The notes under the pieces: model-generated | Database searches by the model: none | Told to the model about the DNA's origin: nothing | What the model saw: only the letters and a program-made list of their open reading frames with translations | Made by a program: the position numbers and the translations under genes | Source: JBBDIX01 sp050486225 | Lineage (GTDB): Bacteria; Actinomycetota; Nitriliruptoria; Nitriliruptorales; Nitriliruptoraceae | Length of the DNA: 64,000 nt | NCBI GenBank assembly: GCA_050486225.1 | Contig: JBJHCV010000010.1 | Location: forward strand, 29,567 to 93,566 | Direction: 5' to 3' | Shown here: piece by piece, positions 26,143 to 34,845 of the stretch | Position numbering within the stretch: position 1 is the first letter of the stretch | Layout of the letters: the number at the start of each line of letters is the position of its first letter

Positions 26143-28767
26143 ATGCTCCTGGGCAGACTGGCCGTCATCGCCCTTGCGTCGCTCGTCGCCATCCAGGCCC
26201 TCGTCCCGGGTGCCCGCGGCTTCGTGGGACCCGAGTGGTTCGGTCCCTACGCCGTGGGCGCGGTGCTCGCGCTGGTGATGCTCGTCACGTGCACGGTGCG
26301 CAGACGCCCCGCGAACCGTGCACCGTGGTTCGCGCTCGCCGGCGTGGGCGTGCTGTGGCTGCTCGGCGACGTCGCCTTCGACCTCTCCTCCGAGGTTGGC
26401 GTCGTGTCCCGAGCCGACGTGTTCTTCGCCTCCGGTGCGGTGGCCCTCGTCGTTGCCGCCGTCCTCTTCCTGCGCACACGCCTCGGACGCCCCGACACCG
26501 ACACCCTCATCGAAGGCTCGATGGTCGCGGTCGCTGCGGGCCTGGCGGCCTGGCTGTTCATGATCCAGCCGCGCTGGGAACTGGGCAGCGTGCCCGGAGC
26601 GTCCCGCCTGGTCATCGCGGCGTACCCGGCGCTCGGCTTCGTTGCGCTCGTCCTGTTCGTCCAGCTGCTCCTGTCGGATCGACGCATCCACCCGTCGGCG
26701 CTCATGCTCACCCTGGCAACGGCGTCGACGGTCATCGCCGATGCGGCCTTCGCCGTGCTGCAGCAGACCGCCTCCTACGACCCGACGGAACTGCACGCGC
26801 TCGACGTCCTCTGGCTCGCGACCTACGGCCTGTTCGCTCTCGCTGCCCTGCACCCGCGGATGACCGAACTCACCGATCCGCCGGCAGCCCCCCGACCCGG
26901 AACGAGCACGGGGCACCTCCACGTCGCGGGAGCCGCGATCGCGGCAGTCCCGTTGCTGTTCGCGCTCGCCGTGTTGCTGGACCTCGAACCCGGGGCAGCC
27001 GGCGTCGCCGTGGCCTCCGTGCTCATGGTGCCCCTCGTGCTGTGGAGGACCCTGCGGCTCCAACGACGGCTCGACGCGTCGAACGCGGTCCTCGCAGGTC
27101 GTGAGCGCTACTACCGGACCATCGCGACCCATGCGGGCGACGTCTACCTCGTCGTCGGCCCCGACGGCGTCGTGGCCGACGTGTCCGATGCCTTCGAGCC
27201 GATCACCGGCACGGCACCACACGAGGTCGTGGGCCGACTGCTGGTCGAGGTGCTCGAACCGGACGATCGCGAACCTCTCGACGCGCTGATCATGACCGTG
27301 GCCGCGACCCCGGGGGCCCAGGACCATCGCGAGGTCCGCCTGACGACACGCGGCGGCCCCCTGTGGGTGGAGGCCCGGGCCACCAACCTGCTCGGCGACC
27401 CGACCGTGGCGGGCGTGGTCGTCAACCTCCACGACATCACCGGCAGGAGGCGCGCAGAACACGCACTGGAGCTCCAGTCCCTGCGGGACCCGCTGACCGG
27501 CCTGCCCAACCGCGCACTGTTGCGTGACCGCATCGGCCGTGCCCTTCACCGGAGGGACGGTTCGGAGCACGACGTGGCCGTCCTGTTCTGCGACATCGAC
27601 GGGTTCCGGACGGTCAACGACGGCCTCGGGCATGCGCAGGGAGATGCACTGCTCTACACGATCGGTCGACGCATCGAGTCGGCGGTGCGCCCGGACGACA
27701 CGGTCGCCCGCCTCGGTGGCGACGAGTTCGCGGTGCTGATGGAGGGCGACGCCATGCTCGAGGCCGATGCCCACGTGGTCGCCGAACGCATCCGCGAGGC
27801 GCTCAACGACCCGGTGCGCGTCAACGACGTCGACGTCGTCGTGACCGTGAGTGTCGGGATCACCGTCGCGAGCCGCGAGGGTTCGCTGACCCCGGACGAC
27901 CTGCTCCGAGACGCCGACACCGCCGTGTACGCCGCCAAGGAGGCCGGCCGCGACCAGTCCGTGCACTACACACCCACCATGCGCCAGGCATCGCTCCAGC
28001 GCGTGGAACTGGCCACCGACCTGCGCACCGCCGTCGACGACGAGCAGCTCGTGCTCCAGTACCAGCCGATCCACGACCTCGCATCCCGGCGACTCGTGGG
28101 ATTCGAGGCCCTGGCCCGCTGGCAGCATCCCGAACGCGGCCTGTTGTCCCCACAACGGTTCATTCCCGTGGCCGAGCAGACCGGCACGATCGTGCAGCTC
28201 GGCGCCTGGGTCCTACGACGCGCGTGCACGACCGCCGCCGGGTGGACCATCCCCGGACACGCCGCGCCCACGATCAGTGTCAACCTGTCGCCACGGCAAC
28301 TGCGTGACCCCGGCCTCATCGGGCACGTGCGTGCCGCGCTCGACGATTCGGGGCTCGATCCCCACCGGCTCGTGCTGGAACTCACCGAGTCCGCGCTCGT
28401 CGCGCAACCCGAGGTCGCCGTCGAACAGCTCCGTCGCATCAAGCGGCTCGGGATCCGGCTGGCCATCGACGACTTCGGGTCCGGTCACGCGTCGCTCGCC
28501 TACCTGCGCCAGTTCCCGGCCGACGTGCTCAAGATCGATCGCTCCTACACCGGTTCGATCCATGCGCCCGGAGACGTGCCCGCGATGGTCCGTGGCATCC
28601 TCGACCTCGGCCGGACCCTGTCGCTCGACACCATCGCCGAGGGCATCGAGACCAGCACCCAGCTCGACTGCCTCACAGCCGAGGGATGCGCCTTCGGGCA
28701 GGGCTTCCTGTTCGCGCAGGCGGTCGACGAGGAGGACGTGCCGCGGCTGCTGCACGGTGCCTCGTGA
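26143..28767 (+). CDS. Membrane GGDEF-EAL cyclic-di-GMP protein with PAS domain
   Basis: An 874-residue protein from ATG 26143 (GTG 26101 is an alternative). Residues 1-315 hold about nine or ten membrane spans, a sensor region I cannot name. A PAS domain (about 323-440) starts YYRTIATHAGDVYLVV. The GGDEF domain (about 448-605) has an intact LGGDEFAV at 525 and should make c-di-GMP. The EAL domain (about 625-872) has FEALARWQHPERG at 655, plus LSPRQL, ELTESAL, IDDFGSGHASLAYL and KIDRSY, all expected of an active phosphodiesterase. Net activity is unknown. The stop overlaps the next start. Confidence 0.92.
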   Translation: MLLGRLAVIALASLVAIQALVPGARGFVGPEWFGPYAVGAVLALVMLVTCTVRRRPANRAPWFALAGVGVLWLLGDVAFDLSSEVGVVSRADVFFASGAVALVVAAVLFLRTRLGRPDTDTLIEGSMVAVAAGLAAWLFMIQPRWELGSVPGASRLVIAAYPALGFVALVLFVQLLLSDRRIHPSALMLTLATASTVIADAAFAVLQQTASYDPTELHALDVLWLATYGLFALAALHPRMTELTDPPAAPRPGTSTGHLHVAGAAIAAVPLLFALAVLLDLEPGAAGVAVASVLMVPLVLWRTLRLQRRLDASNAVLAGRERYYRTIATHAGDVYLVVGPDGVVADVSDAFEPITGTAPHEVVGRLLVEVLEPDDREPLDALIMTVAATPGAQDHREVRLTTRGGPLWVEARATNLLGDPTVAGVVVNLHDITGRRRAEHALELQSLRDPLTGLPNRALLRDRIGRALHRRDGSEHDVAVLFCDIDGFRTVNDGLGHAQGDALLYTIGRRIESAVRPDDTVARLGGDEFAVLMEGDAMLEADAHVVAERIREALNDPVRVNDVDVVVTVSVGITVASREGSLTPDDLLRDADTAVYAAKEAGRDQSVHYTPTMRQASLQRVELATDLRTAVDDEQLVLQYQPIHDLASRRLVGFEALARWQHPERGLLSPQRFIPVAEQTGTIVQLGAWVLRRACTTAAGWTIPGHAAPTISVNLSPRQLRDPGLIGHVRAALDDSGLDPHRLVLELTESALVAQPEVAVEQLRRIKRLGIRLAIDDFGSGHASLAYLRQFPADVLKIDRSYTGSIHAPGDVPAMVRGILDLGRTLSLDTIAEGIETSTQLDCLTAEGCAFGQGFLFAQAVDEEDVPRLLHGAS

Positions 28768-29144
28768 GGCCCCGTCCGGTCGCACTGGCACGTGGGCTGC
28801 GGGGCCGCTGCGGCAACTGCGGCGGCCGGGGCATCCTCGCGGGACCGCTCGAACTGCGCGAGCGTTGTCGCGGCTGCGGCCTGTCCTTCGTGCGCGAGGA
28901 GGGCTACTGGGTCGGCGCGATGACCGTGATCATGGCGCTGGTCATCGTCACCTTCGCCGCGTTCTTCGTCGGCGGCATGCTCCTCACCTGGCCCGACGTC
29001 CCGTGGACCCCGCTGCTCGTCGGCGGGCTGGTCATCAATGGACTCCTGCCCTTCCTCGCCTACTCGTGGGCCAAGGCCGTGTGGCTCGGACTCGACCTGA
29101 CCTTCAACCCGGTCCAACCCGAGGATCCTGCCGACGACGCCTAG
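28764..29144 (+). CDS. DUF983-family small membrane protein with zinc ribbon
   Basis: A 126-residue protein. GTG 28764 overlaps the previous stop (GTGA), a coupled start that I prefer over upstream in-frame starts. Two CxxC pairs (RCGNCGG and RCRGCGL) form a rubredoxin-like knuckle, followed by two membrane spans (about 48-70 and 78-100). This is the DUF983 layout. Members are often near cytochrome oxidase genes, but none is here. Coupling to a c-di-GMP protein is unusual. Function unknown. Confidence 0.8.
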   Translation: MRPRPVALARGLRGRCGNCGGRGILAGPLELRERCRGCGLSFVREEGYWVGAMTVIMALVIVTFAAFFVGGMLLTWPDVPWTPLLVGGLVINGLLPFLAYSWAKAVWLGLDLTFNPVQPEDPADDA

Positions 29145-29173
29145 GATCCCGGTGCTCCAATCGAGGATGACCG

Positions 29174-30439
29174 GTGTTCAGTCAGCAGCTCGACCATCTC
29201 CAGCCAGGCGCCGTTCTCGCTCGCACCGTGTTCGACGAGAGTGGCCGTCCACTCCTCGTCGCCGGCGTGGAGATGTCCGAGCGCTACATCCGCGCACTGC
29301 GCGAGCGGGGTGTTCACGCGGTGTTCGTCCGTGACGGACTGGCCGACGACGTCGTGCGCGAGGAGTACATCAGCGAACAGGTCCGGGCGTCCATCACGAG
29401 CCACGTGTCAGCCACCTTCTCCGAGATCGCCCGCCTCGGCCGGCAGCGACGCACCGGCGCGGGCGGCGTCGAGGAGGCGACCGCACGCCTCGGAGAACGA
29501 CCGCTGGACCTCGGTACCGAGGGGCCGCGACTCGTCGCGACCCTCCAGGAGGACGTCGACACCCTGATGAACGAGGTGCTCGAGTCCGACACGGTCGCCG
29601 GGCTGGAGTCGCTCAAGACCCACAACGAGTACACGTTCCAGCACTCCGTGGACGTGGCCGTGATCGGCCTGGTGCTGGGTCGCCGCCTCCTGGTCCCGCA
29701 CGAACGCCTGCGTCAGCTGGCGCTCGGTTGCCTGCTCCACGACCTGGGCAAGACCTACATCGACGCCGCGATCCTCGACAAGCCCGGCCCGTTGACGGAT
29801 GCCGAGTTCGACGTGATCCGCGAACACCCGAGGATGGGCTACGAACTGATCCGCCGCATGCCGATCACGAGCCTGCTGCCCGCACACGTCGCCTACCAGC
29901 ACCACGAACGCCAGAGCGGCGGGGGCTATCCCCGCGGCCTCGTGGGCGACAACTCGGTCGGGGCCCGTCTGCGCGACGAGCAGGTGGGCGTCCGTCAGAT
30001 GCTCCTGATCGCGGAGATCGCCGCCGTCGCGGACGTGCTCAGCGCGCTCAGCTCCGACCGTCCGTACCGCGCGGGCCTGCCCGCAGACGAGGTGCTCGAC
30101 ATCATCGCGGGCATGGCGGGCGACCACCTGAACCGCGAGGTCGTCGAGTGCCTGCTCGAGACGATGCCACGGTATCCGGTCGGCCACTGGATCGAGTTCA
30201 CGGTGGGGCCCCATGCGGGTGCGCGAGGTGTGGTCACCGAACTGCACCGTCGGACGATCAACCGGCCGACGGTGCGCGTCCTCGTCGACGCCCATGGCGA
30301 GGAGGTCGAGGGTCCGTTCGAGGTCGACACGTCGACGGTCGACGACATCGGACTGGCCTGTCTCCCCCGAGACCAGGTCCCCACCGAGTGGACCCGTCCC
30401 GGCGCCGACGGTGACCGCTCCGACCTCACGGCCGGATGA
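29174..30439 (+). CDS. HD-GYP domain protein (putative c-di-GMP phosphodiesterase)
   Basis: A 421-residue soluble protein starting at GTG 29174. The N-terminal ~130 residues resemble the DUF3391-like head found before HD-GYP domains. The HD-GYP domain covers about 140-345: HNEYTFQHSVDVAV, GCLLHDLGKTYID (the HD pair), REHPRMGYEL, and HHERQSGGGYP. The consensus of the last is HHExxDGxGYP; the aspartate is serine here. The C-terminal ~75 residues form a small beta domain. It should degrade c-di-GMP unless the substitution affects activity. It is 29 nt downstream of the DUF983 gene. Confidence 0.87.
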   Translation: MFSQQLDHLQPGAVLARTVFDESGRPLLVAGVEMSERYIRALRERGVHAVFVRDGLADDVVREEYISEQVRASITSHVSATFSEIARLGRQRRTGAGGVEEATARLGERPLDLGTEGPRLVATLQEDVDTLMNEVLESDTVAGLESLKTHNEYTFQHSVDVAVIGLVLGRRLLVPHERLRQLALGCLLHDLGKTYIDAAILDKPGPLTDAEFDVIREHPRMGYELIRRMPITSLLPAHVAYQHHERQSGGGYPRGLVGDNSVGARLRDEQVGVRQMLLIAEIAAVADVLSALSSDRPYRAGLPADEVLDIIAGMAGDHLNREVVECLLETMPRYPVGHWIEFTVGPHAGARGVVTELHRRTINRPTVRVLVDAHGEEVEGPFEVDTSTVDDIGLACLPRDQVPTEWTRPGADGDRSDLTAG

Positions 30440-30607
30440 GGACCTCGTCCCCCTGGCGCCGGGACAACGTCGCGACTCTCTCCTGCGCGCCGTGCCCGTC
30501 TGCGTTCAGTGAGACTGTACAGATCGCCCAGTGCGTCGCCAGTGGTTGTGCGCCCAACGAACACGTCGCGAGCGGCCGCCGACCGGCTCCCTCGTGGCGG
30601 TGCACCG

Positions 30608-31222
30608 TCAGTGACCGGCCACATCCTCGGCACGTCGACCGAGGATGACCCACACCCCCCTGGCGACCACGTCGCCGGGATTGTGGAACCGGTGGGGTGT
30701 CCCGGAGTCGAAGCTGATCGAGTCCCCCTGCTCGAGCACCACGACCCCTCCGGAGAACTCGATGGCCAGGGTCCCGGCGACGACACACCCCCACTCGTGC
30801 CCGGTGTGGTCGTAGAGCTCCCCGGGTGGGCTGGACGCCCCACCGGGCTCGTACACGATCTCGACGAAGTCGATGCCGCCGTCGGACAGGCCGGTGAGGC
30901 GCTCCCAACGGACGCCGTCGTTGAGGTCGAGCACCGGCCGGTCGTCGCGCCGCTGGACGACGATGTCGTCGCGTTGCGAGGCGCCGACGTGGAGCAGGTC
31001 GTCGAGCGACACGTGCAGTTCGCGCGCGAGCGCGTACAACGTGTTCACCGACGGACGGGCCTTGCCGTGCTCGATCTGGGAGATCAGGCTCGCGGACACG
31101 TCGATGCGGGCGGCGAGTCCGCGCAGGGTCAGGCCGCTGGCCGCACGTGCCTCACGGATGCGGGTGCTGACGTCCGCGGTCCAGTCCCTGCGGCCGTCGC
31201 TCGACTCCGGAGTTGCGGACAT
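30608..31222 (-). CDS. XRE-family regulator with C-terminal cupin sensor
   Basis: A 204-residue regulator from ATG 31222. Residues 18-75 form the helix-turn-helix (RIREARAASGLTLRGLAARIDVSASLISQIEHGKARPS). Residues about 100-195 form a cupin_2 barrel (EIVYEPGGASSPPGELYDHTGHEWGCVVAGTLAIEF ... DSISFDSGTPHRF), with HTGHEW and PHRFHN supplying the typical metal or ligand ring. Members such as PuuR sense small metabolites. It is the last gene of a minus-strand run (DMT carrier, CoxG-like protein, TPP enzyme, regulator), 32 nt after the TPP enzyme, and is its likely local controller. Confidence 0.88.
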   Translation of the reverse strand: MSATPESSDGRRDWTADVSTRIREARAASGLTLRGLAARIDVSASLISQIEHGKARPSVNTLYALARELHVSLDDLLHVGASQRDDIVVQRRDDRPVLDLNDGVRWERLTGLSDGGIDFVEIVYEPGGASSPPGELYDHTGHEWGCVVAGTLAIEFSGGVVVLEQGDSISFDSGTPHRFHNPGDVVARGVWVILGRRAEDVAGH

Positions 31223-31254
31223 GTCGGCGGTCCTGAGGGTCTGGGAACCGGACG

Positions 31255-32892
31255 TCAGTCGTCCAGTCCGTACTCGGTGCGTCGAGTCGGGCGTGAGGGC
31301 ACGGACGGGGAGACTCGCGCGTCGACGAACAGAGGTCCGTCGCCCTCGAGGAACTGCTCGACGATCGCGGGCAGCCGGTCGAGGTCGGTGAGCGTCACCC
31401 CGGGACACCCCAGCGACGTCGCGACGGCCGCGAGGTCGAGGTCCGGCGTGCGACTCAGCGTCGGGTCGATGCCCCGTGCGACCAGCTTGTGGTACTCGGC
31501 GCCGAGCACCTGGTCGTTCAGCGCGACGATCAGCATCCTGGCACCGTAACGCGCCGCGGTCTCGATCGCCTGGACGTACATGACGGTGCTCGCATCGCCC
31601 TCGAAGACGACCATCGGCCGGTCCGGGTGGCCGATCGCCGCTCCCAGACCGACGGGGATCCCGTAGCCGATGGCACCGAAGTAGGTCGAGAAGATCATCG
31701 GCTCACGGCGGCGGGGCATGTGCATGATGGGGAACGCCCAGAAGTGACCGGAGTTGCCGCTGGCCCACCCGCACTCCGGTGGAAGCAGTTCGTCCAGCGC
31801 CGCGCACAGGGCACGGGGGTCGACGAGGCCATCCTCGAGATCGACGTCCCACGGATCCGGGTCGGTCGCGAGCAGTGCCGCCACCTCGTCGGTGCGGTGA
31901 CGCTGCCCCGCAGACACGCGTTCACGCAGGGCACGGGCCACTGCGAGCGCGTCACCGTGGACGTAGCAGTCCGCGGTCTCCCCGCTGCGCATCGGACGGG
32001 GCGACAGGATGTCGACCTGCACGACACGCGCCTCCGGGAACAGGTAGCCGTCGACGGTCGTGTGGGCGTTGAGGCTCGCACCGAACGACACGACCAGGTC
32101 GGCACCGCCGTACACCTCGGTGGCTCCCGGCGTCGAGTACAGACCCGCGACCCCGGCGTCGAACGGGTCACCGTGGAACAGCCCACGAGCATCGAGCGCG
32201 GTCCCGACCACGGCCCCGGCGTGCGCCGCCAGGTCGAGCAGTGCCTCGCGCGCCCCGGACGCGACGGCGCCCCTGCCGGCGAGGACCACCGGGCGTTCGG
32301 AGGCGTCGATGAGGCGAACGGCCTCGTCGATCGCGACCGGATCCGGGTGGATTCGTTGTGCGGTCCGCCACGCCGGCGTCGGACGTGACTCGACGTCCCA
32401 CTCGAACGCCTCCTGCTGGATCTCCTCCGTGACGTCGAGCACCACGGGTGACCGCTCGATGCGGGCCACGTCGACGGCCTCACGCGTGCGTTCGACCGCG
32501 ACGTCCGCGCTGTGGATCGGTCGGAACTGCGCGCCGGCGAGCGTCGTCATCGCCCCGTGGTCGAACTGCTGGCGACCGGTGAGGTCGTCGCGCGAACTGG
32601 GACCGGTGAGCACGATCACCTGCGAGTCCGTGCGAGCGGCCGACGTGAGCGGCACGAGCGTGTGCGCCAGCGCGGGCCCGCCTGTGATCGCACACAGCCC
32701 GACCTTGCCGGTGGAACGGCTGTAGCCGTCCGCCATCGCGACCGCGATGGCCTCGTGGCGCGTCTCGTAGACGGGGATCCCGAGCTCGGCGAGGTGGAGG
32801 ACGATGTGCATCGTCCCGTCGCCGAGCAGCGAGAACACGGCGTCCACGCCCTCGTCGACGAGCGTGCGGGCGATGGCCTCGGCGACGTTCAA
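31255..32892 (-). CDS. Thiamine-diphosphate-dependent enzyme, acetolactate-synthase superfamily
   Basis: A 545-residue enzyme with the three POX-type domains. The N-terminal PYR domain carries the catalytic glutamate in TRHEAIAVAMADGYSR (Glu47). A central Rossmann-like domain lies about 190-320. The C-terminal PP domain has the TPP/Mg motif from EGDAST to ALND. It is not obviously acetolactate synthase: no regulatory-subunit gene is nearby. Alternatives include benzoylformate decarboxylase-, oxalyl-CoA- or sulfoacetaldehyde-type enzymes. It overlaps the CoxG-like gene by 4 nt, indicating a shared pathway. Substrate unknown. Confidence 0.83.
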   Translation of the reverse strand: MNVAEAIARTLVDEGVDAVFSLLGDGTMHIVLHLAELGIPVYETRHEAIAVAMADGYSRSTGKVGLCAITGGPALAHTLVPLTSAARTDSQVIVLTGPSSRDDLTGRQQFDHGAMTTLAGAQFRPIHSADVAVERTREAVDVARIERSPVVLDVTEEIQQEAFEWDVESRPTPAWRTAQRIHPDPVAIDEAVRLIDASERPVVLAGRGAVASGAREALLDLAAHAGAVVGTALDARGLFHGDPFDAGVAGLYSTPGATEVYGGADLVVSFGASLNAHTTVDGYLFPEARVVQVDILSPRPMRSGETADCYVHGDALAVARALRERVSAGQRHRTDEVAALLATDPDPWDVDLEDGLVDPRALCAALDELLPPECGWASGNSGHFWAFPIMHMPRRREPMIFSTYFGAIGYGIPVGLGAAIGHPDRPMVVFEGDASTVMYVQAIETAARYGARMLIVALNDQVLGAEYHKLVARGIDPTLSRTPDLDLAAVATSLGCPGVTLTDLDRLPAIVEQFLEGDGPLFVDARVSPSVPSRPTRRTEYGLDD

Positions 32893-33371
32893 CGGCTCTC
32901 TCCGGTGCTGACGGCCGCCATCTCGGTCACGTTGGCGGCGAACTGTTCGAGGATCCTGCGTGCGAGGTGGGTACCCCCAGAGCGCAGGAACGGCGCGAGC
33001 GCGCCGGTCATCTCCACGGTCGCGGAGACGTCCACCGCCGTGGCGTCGGCCGAGCCCGCCTCGGTCAGTGCGAACGACGTCGTGGCGACTGCGCGACTCC
33101 GCCCCTTGCCATCCGCTCCGCGCGCCCGCAGGTGCCCACGGAACGTGGTGTCGTCGAACTCCGGGACCACCACGCCGCGGAACCCCACGTTCGTGGGACC
33201 GAGCCGCACCGCCATGACTCCCTCGAGCGACCCGTCGTCGGCCTGTCCGGTGATCTGCGCGCCCGGCAGGCAGGTCACGATCCGTTCGGGTTCGGTCATC
33301 AGGCGCCAGAGACGGTCGCGGCCGACGGGCACCTCGAAGCGTTCCTCGAGGTCGATCCTCGACGTGGCCAC
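32889..33371 (-). CDS. CoxG-like SRPBCC domain protein
   Basis: A 160-residue START/SRPBCC-fold protein of the CO-dehydrogenase subunit G family: FEVPVGRDRLWRLMTEPERIVTCLPGAQI, then GVMAVRLGPTNVGFRGVV and a C-terminal helix LARRILEQFAANV. CoxG-type proteins accompany molybdenum hydroxylases, but no coxLMS genes are present, so it probably binds a hydrophobic ligand for the TPP enzyme coupled to it (ATGA overlap). The CoxG membrane-anchor tail is missing. Confidence 0.82.
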   Translation of the reverse strand: MATSRIDLEERFEVPVGRDRLWRLMTEPERIVTCLPGAQITGQADDGSLEGVMAVRLGPTNVGFRGVVVPEFDDTTFRGHLRARGADGKGRSRAVATTSFALTEAGSADATAVDVSATVEMTGALAPFLRSGGTHLARRILEQFAANVTEMAAVSTGESR

Positions 33372-33441
33372 CGGCCCTCCTCAGGTCGCGATGTCGACAA
33401 TCTATCGTCGTCAGCTCGTCGGTACGCGGGCCGACACCGGG

Positions 33442-34350
33442 TCACAGGGAGATGAGGTACGTCCCGATGGCGGCGAGCACTGCCGCCATGCCGACGATCA
33501 GCCCGACCTTCTCGACCTTGTTGATGAACGTTCGTGCGATGATGGCCGTCATGATCGGCTGGGTGGACACGATCGGACCGACCATCGACAGGTCCCCGTC
33601 GAGCAGCGCCGCGAGGATGAACACCTGCGCGACACCCGATGCCGCACCGCTCGCCATGAACCATCGGGCATCCCGGGTCCGCACGCTCCGGAGGAACTCG
33701 GGTCCCTCACCGCGAACGACCAGCACGACCCCCCAGATGACCAGCGCCACCGCGACACCGAGCGACGCACCGAACAGCACGTCGTTCATGATCTGCATGC
33801 CCTGCTTGCGGACCAGGTCGGAGAGCGCGAAGGCGCTGCCCGCCCCGATCGGCCACAGCAGGACCCGCAGACCCTGCAGACCCAGCGGCACCGGCGCACC
33901 GTGCGAGTCGAGGTTCCTCCGCCCGGCCTCGCGTTGCCCCGACACGACCACCGCGAGCACGCCGCCGAGGGTCAGCACGACCCCGGCCAGGCGACTGATG
34001 GCGACGACCTCGGACAGGACGAACACGCCGAGCAGCACCGTCATGATCGGCTGGGCCGCCGACTGGACCGGCGCCGTGCGCGTGACCCCGATCTTGGAGA
34101 TCGCGGTGGCGACGAAGAACCGTCCGAAGCCGGGCCCGATGACCCCGGCGAGCGCGAACACCAGCACCGCGGTCATGCTGGGCCGCACCACCCCCCGAAC
34201 CAGCAGCCCCACCATGAGCACCACGAAGCTCGAGGAGAGCGACAACACGACACCGGGCAGTGGCCGTATGTTGCGGGACCCGAGGCGGACGAAGACGTGC
34301 GACACCGACCAGGAGAGGGCAGCGCCGAGCGCGAGCAACGCAGGTGACAT
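33442..34350 (-). CDS. EamA/DMT-superfamily transporter
   Basis: A 302-residue membrane protein with ten spans in two EamA repeats. The first begins ALLALGAALSWSVSHVFVRLG; the second includes GAGSAFALSDLVRKQGMQIM and GAASGVAQVFILAALL, with the typical late PIMTAIIARTFINKVEK. DMT carriers export or import amino acids, nucleosides or small metabolites. As the first gene of the DMT - CoxG-like - TPP enzyme - XRE run (70-nt gap), it may move the pathway substrate. It is divergent from ridA. Confidence 0.85.
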   Translation of the reverse strand: MSPALLALGAALSWSVSHVFVRLGSRNIRPLPGVVLSLSSSFVVLMVGLLVRGVVRPSMTAVLVFALAGVIGPGFGRFFVATAISKIGVTRTAPVQSAAQPIMTVLLGVFVLSEVVAISRLAGVVLTLGGVLAVVVSGQREAGRRNLDSHGAPVPLGLQGLRVLLWPIGAGSAFALSDLVRKQGMQIMNDVLFGASLGVAVALVIWGVVLVVRGEGPEFLRSVRTRDARWFMASGAASGVAQVFILAALLDGDLSMVGPIVSTQPIMTAIIARTFINKVEKVGLIVGMAAVLAAIGTYLISL

Positions 34351-34409
34351 CGAACCATCCCGATTCGAGTGGCGAACCGGACGGACCCTAGTGCACGGAG
34401 GTCAGCACC

Positions 34410-34814
34410 ATGGCAACGCACCACCTCAATCCCGACACGCTGTATCCCCCCTCGAACAACGCGTACACCCACGTGGTGACGGTCGACGGGGGACGGATGG
34501 CGTACATCGCCGGTCAGGTCGCCTACGACGGCGACGGCAACCTCGTCGGCGGTGACGACGTCGCCGCCCAGGCCCGCCAGTGCTTCCTGAACCTGCGGTC
34601 CGCGCTCGAGGCGGTCGGCGCGACGACGGACGACCTCGTCAGGATCACCACCTACGTCGTCGGCTACGACTCGTCGATGCGCCCGGGCATCGGTGCCGCG
34701 CGCAGGGAGGTCCTCGCCACCGATCCCCCACCCGCGTCGACGCTCGTCGGCGTCGCCTCGCTCGCGTTCGAGCACCTGCTCGTCGAGGTCGACGCCGTGG
34801 CTGCGATCCCCTGA
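34410..34814 (+). CDS. RidA/YjgF-family enamine/imine deaminase
   Basis: A 134-residue protein of the Rid family: LYPPSNNAYTHVVTVDGGRMAYIAGQVAYDGDGNLVGGDDVAAQARQ with the usual long C-terminal DAVA ending. RidA deaminates reactive enamine intermediates. The archetypal catalytic arginine near the C-terminus (CVEV-R type) is not evident: the protein has PPASTLVGVASLAFEHLLVEVDAVA, pointing to a Rid2-7 type subgroup rather than RidA itself. It is divergent from the DMT-TPP operon, 59 nt away. Confidence 0.85.
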   Translation: MATHHLNPDTLYPPSNNAYTHVVTVDGGRMAYIAGQVAYDGDGNLVGGDDVAAQARQCFLNLRSALEAVGATTDDLVRITTYVVGYDSSMRPGIGAARREVLATDPPPASTLVGVASLAFEHLLVEVDAVAAIP

Positions 34815-34845
34815 CCCGTCGGGAAACAGCCGACGGACTGCGGTC

